This document shows positions 62,469-64,000 of a stretch of DNA of 64,000 bases, piece after piece; position 1 is the first letter of the stretch, and each line of letters begins with the position of its first letter. The notes beneath the pieces are model-generated. The model saw only the letters and a program-made list of their open reading frames with translations. It did not search any database and was not told the DNA's origin. Source of the DNA: G963556115 sp963675945 (GTDB lineage: Bacteria; Planctomycetota; SZUA-567). The stretch covers positions 3,348,001 to 3,412,000 of the forward strand of contig OY780932.1 in NCBI GenBank assembly GCA_963675945.1, in the 5' to 3' direction. A program made the position numbers and the translations under genes.

Positions 62469-63488
62469 GTGATAGAAGAACTCAAGCTCCCCAAAAAAGC
62501 TTCACGTATGAGTACCGCAATATTCGCCGAATGGCTAATAAGCAGTGGAGACAAAGTAACTGTCGGTCAGCCGATATGTGATGTAACCATCGACAAGGTC
62601 ACTCTGGAAATTGAGAGCAATGCCGAGGGAATTCTCGTCCATAAAATTGCTCATAGCGGTCAGCTTGTACCGGTTGGCGGAGTAATGGGGCTTCTCACGC
62701 CTGACGGCGCTCCATTATCCAATAATATCATAAAATCATACCCGGGATTTGCTCCTGCACCTCCAATAAGTGTCAGCTGCGCCATAACCCCCGATCTCGG
62801 TGACAGTATTGTTACCATGGATGCTATGCGTACTGTCATCGCGCAACGCATGAGTATCGCCCGCCACGAGATGCCGCACTTCTACCTCACTACTGCCGTG
62901 GACATGACCGGCGCAATCAAACTACGCCAGCGTATCAAACGCGAGGACAAGGTACGTATCGCCTATAACGATATGCTTATTAAAGCCGCAGGTCTGGCTC
63001 TGCGGAAGTATCCCCAGGTAGCCTCACTCTACACGACTCAGGGTTATGTCCGGCGTAGCAAGATGCATGTCGGTTTTGCCGTGGCAGTAGAACCGGAAGG
63101 TCTCGTTGTGCCGGTAGTGCGTGATGCCGATACCCGCCCGCTAAAGGAGGTTTCAAATGAAGCAAAGGAACTGGCAAGAAAATCTCGTCACAAACACCTA
63201 ACCCCTGATGACTACGGTTTTGGAGTATTTACCGTCAGTAACCTCGGCACCTATGATGTTGAACAGTTTACAGCTATAATCAACCCGGTAAACGCCGCTA
63301 TTCTTGCTGTAGGCAAGGTAACTGAGACTCCGGTCGTAGTCAACCATAAAGTCACTATACGTCCGATAATGAAAATCACCTTATCTAGTGACCACCGAGT
63401 TATAGACGGTGTTCTGGCAGCGAAGTTCACCGGCTACTTCAAGAGCCTTATGGAAGCTCCTGAAAAGTTACTGGAAGACTGTGACTAA
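62469..63488 (+). CDS. Short 2-oxoacid dehydrogenase E2-type acyltransferase with lipoyl domain
   Basis: 339 residues. One lipoyl domain (1-78) with the modification site Lys43 in TIDKV, then a linker of about 35 residues. The catalytic domain follows (about 115-335) with the active-site SSDHRVIDG (His309, Asp313). The E1/E3-binding domain that normally sits between these is missing. No E1 or E3 gene is in the window. It may be an E2 that works with an unlinked complex, or a related acyltransferase. The start is GTG with only a weak ribosome binding site; 53 bases separate it from nnrD. Confidence 0.85.
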   Translation: MIEELKLPKKASRMSTAIFAEWLISSGDKVTVGQPICDVTIDKVTLEIESNAEGILVHKIAHSGQLVPVGGVMGLLTPDGAPLSNNIIKSYPGFAPAPPISVSCAITPDLGDSIVTMDAMRTVIAQRMSIARHEMPHFYLTTAVDMTGAIKLRQRIKREDKVRIAYNDMLIKAAGLALRKYPQVASLYTTQGYVRRSKMHVGFAVAVEPEGLVVPVVRDADTRPLKEVSNEAKELARKSRHKHLTPDDYGFGVFTVSNLGTYDVEQFTAIINPVNAAILAVGKVTETPVVVNHKVTIRPIMKITLSSDHRVIDGVLAAKFTGYFKSLMEAPEKLLEDCD

Positions 63489-63583
63489 ACCCAAAATACC
63501 GCTGAACCGAGAGTAATTGGCGCAGCATTGTACCACATATACGTATTATAAACAGAAAATTATTTACACAGTTTTCAAACCTT

Positions 63584-63616
63584 AAATCAGCCCTCAGCAA
63601 TGCTGAGGGCTGATTT
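63584..63616. terminator. Palindrome between converging genes (copy 3)
   Basis: Longest copy: a 15-base perfect stem AAATCAGCCCTCAGC, loop AAT, GCTGAGGGCTGATTT. Shares the GCCCTCAGC/GCTGAGGGC core with the copies at 3996 and 15171. The AAAT/ATTT ends give short T tracts on both strands, fitting a bidirectional terminator. Confidence 0.75.
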
Positions 63617-63672
63617 ATAATATTATCATAATATAACAATCACATTGATTACCAATACTTATTATAAGCTAG

Positions 63673-64000
63673 CTATTTATGTCCGTCTCTGAGCGGCACA
63701 ACCGACTCTCCAACCTTTTTGCCAAAGATCACCGCCAGAATGCTGAGTAGCAGTGACAAACCAATTGCCACAAAAGCATAAGCAGATTTATCCGCCGCCG
63801 CGACATAATTTGAAGTTGCCCCAATTGCTGCTCCGACAAAGATTGCGCTAAGAGTAAACGGAACATTCATCTTCCGCTTATGTGAGAAAATTATCGAGAT
63901 CAACAACGGCGGTATCACACCCAGATTGAAAATACTGTAAGCAAAGAGCAGAACCTGAATAATACTTGTACTGTCCCAGACCGCAATAATAGCAACCACT
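63673..64000 (-). CDS. Sodium/solute symporter-like membrane protein (C-terminal part)
   Basis: About 109 codons are in the window; the frame is open to its right edge, so the start lies outside. It has three membrane helices: LLFAYSIFNLGVIPPLLISIIF, LSAIFVGAAIGATSNYVA and AFVAIGLSLLLSILAVIFG. This spacing and the FAYSIFN...PPLL pattern resemble the last helices of the SSS (sodium:solute symporter) family. Substrate unknown. Ends before the palindromic terminator. Confidence 0.6.
   Translation of the reverse strand, partial: VVAIIAVWDSTSIIQVLLFAYSIFNLGVIPPLLISIIFSHKRKMNVPFTLSAIFVGAAIGATSNYVAAADKSAYAFVAIGLSLLLSILAVIFGKKVGESVVPLRDGHK

Noticed and set aside
1..64000. Mobile elements, prophage, CRISPR arrays, rRNA or tRNA genes
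   Set aside because: No transposase, integrase, regularly spaced repeats, rRNA stretches or cloverleaf with anticodon was seen by reading; a tRNA scan could still find one I missed.

Overview
The window looks like chromosome of a Gram-negative, LPS-making bacterium with moderate GC. The evidence is a KDO-8-phosphate phosphatase next to a giant LptA/OstA-like protein, many lipoprotein signals, TatA and ExbB/ExbD. Gene content (complete Bat aerotolerance operon, PEGA lipoprotein, GH3-family protein, several large TPR proteins, frequent TTG starts) would fit the Planctomycetes-Verrucomicrobia-Lentisphaerae group, but this placement is inference. There is no rRNA, no recognisable tRNA, no CRISPR array, no insertion sequence and no prophage block; it reads as ordinary core chromosome with some unusual proteins.

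Layout. 1-516: serC, cut by the window edge. 819-3796: an AsmA-like envelope protein coupled to an M50 intramembrane metalloprotease. 4066-13536 (minus): a full moxR-DUF58-lipoprotein-batA-batB-batC-batD-batE operon; BatC carries a 39-unit Asn/Asp-Gln-Gln repeat. 13868-15031: a response-regulator receiver fused to a degenerate histidine kinase. 15487-19971 (minus): kdsC, giant OstA-like protein, TPR protein. 20209-23418: sugar isomerase-like protein, lexA-recA and a small glutaredoxin-like protein. A CTG-N10-CAG LexA box lies in the lexA promoter. 23850-27814: rbfA, a tiny membrane protein, a doubled HtrA-like protein without catalytic triads, mannose-6-phosphate isomerase and a small unknown gene.

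27929-33172 (minus): secreted cyclophilin, unknown protein, umuC, uvrD/pcrA and tatA. 33198-45836 (minus): exbD, exbB, topA, recD, recB, recC. 45964-48664 (minus): folE, a PTR1-type pteridine reductase and der. 48837-55794 (minus): unknown membrane-anchored protein, GH3 protein, a 1021-residue secreted protein and a PEGA lipoprotein. 56148-57245: TPR lipoprotein. 57653-59534 (minus): leuC-leuD. 59803-63488: an XRE/S24-like repressor lacking the protease serine, larB, NAD(P)HX dehydratase and a short lipoyl E2 acyltransferase. 63673-64000 (minus): the end of a sodium/solute symporter-like protein.

Together: DNA repair is strongly represented (lexA, recA, umuC, uvrD, recBCD, topA). Envelope biogenesis and stress form the second theme (Bat, KDO/LPS, Tat, ExbBD, AsmA-like, M50). 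Proteins that keep a fold but lost catalytic residues recur (HtrA-like pair, histidine kinase, S24 domain). A palindrome with the arms GCCCTCAGC/GCTGAGGGC occurs three times, each time between converging genes, and is best read as a bidirectional terminator family.
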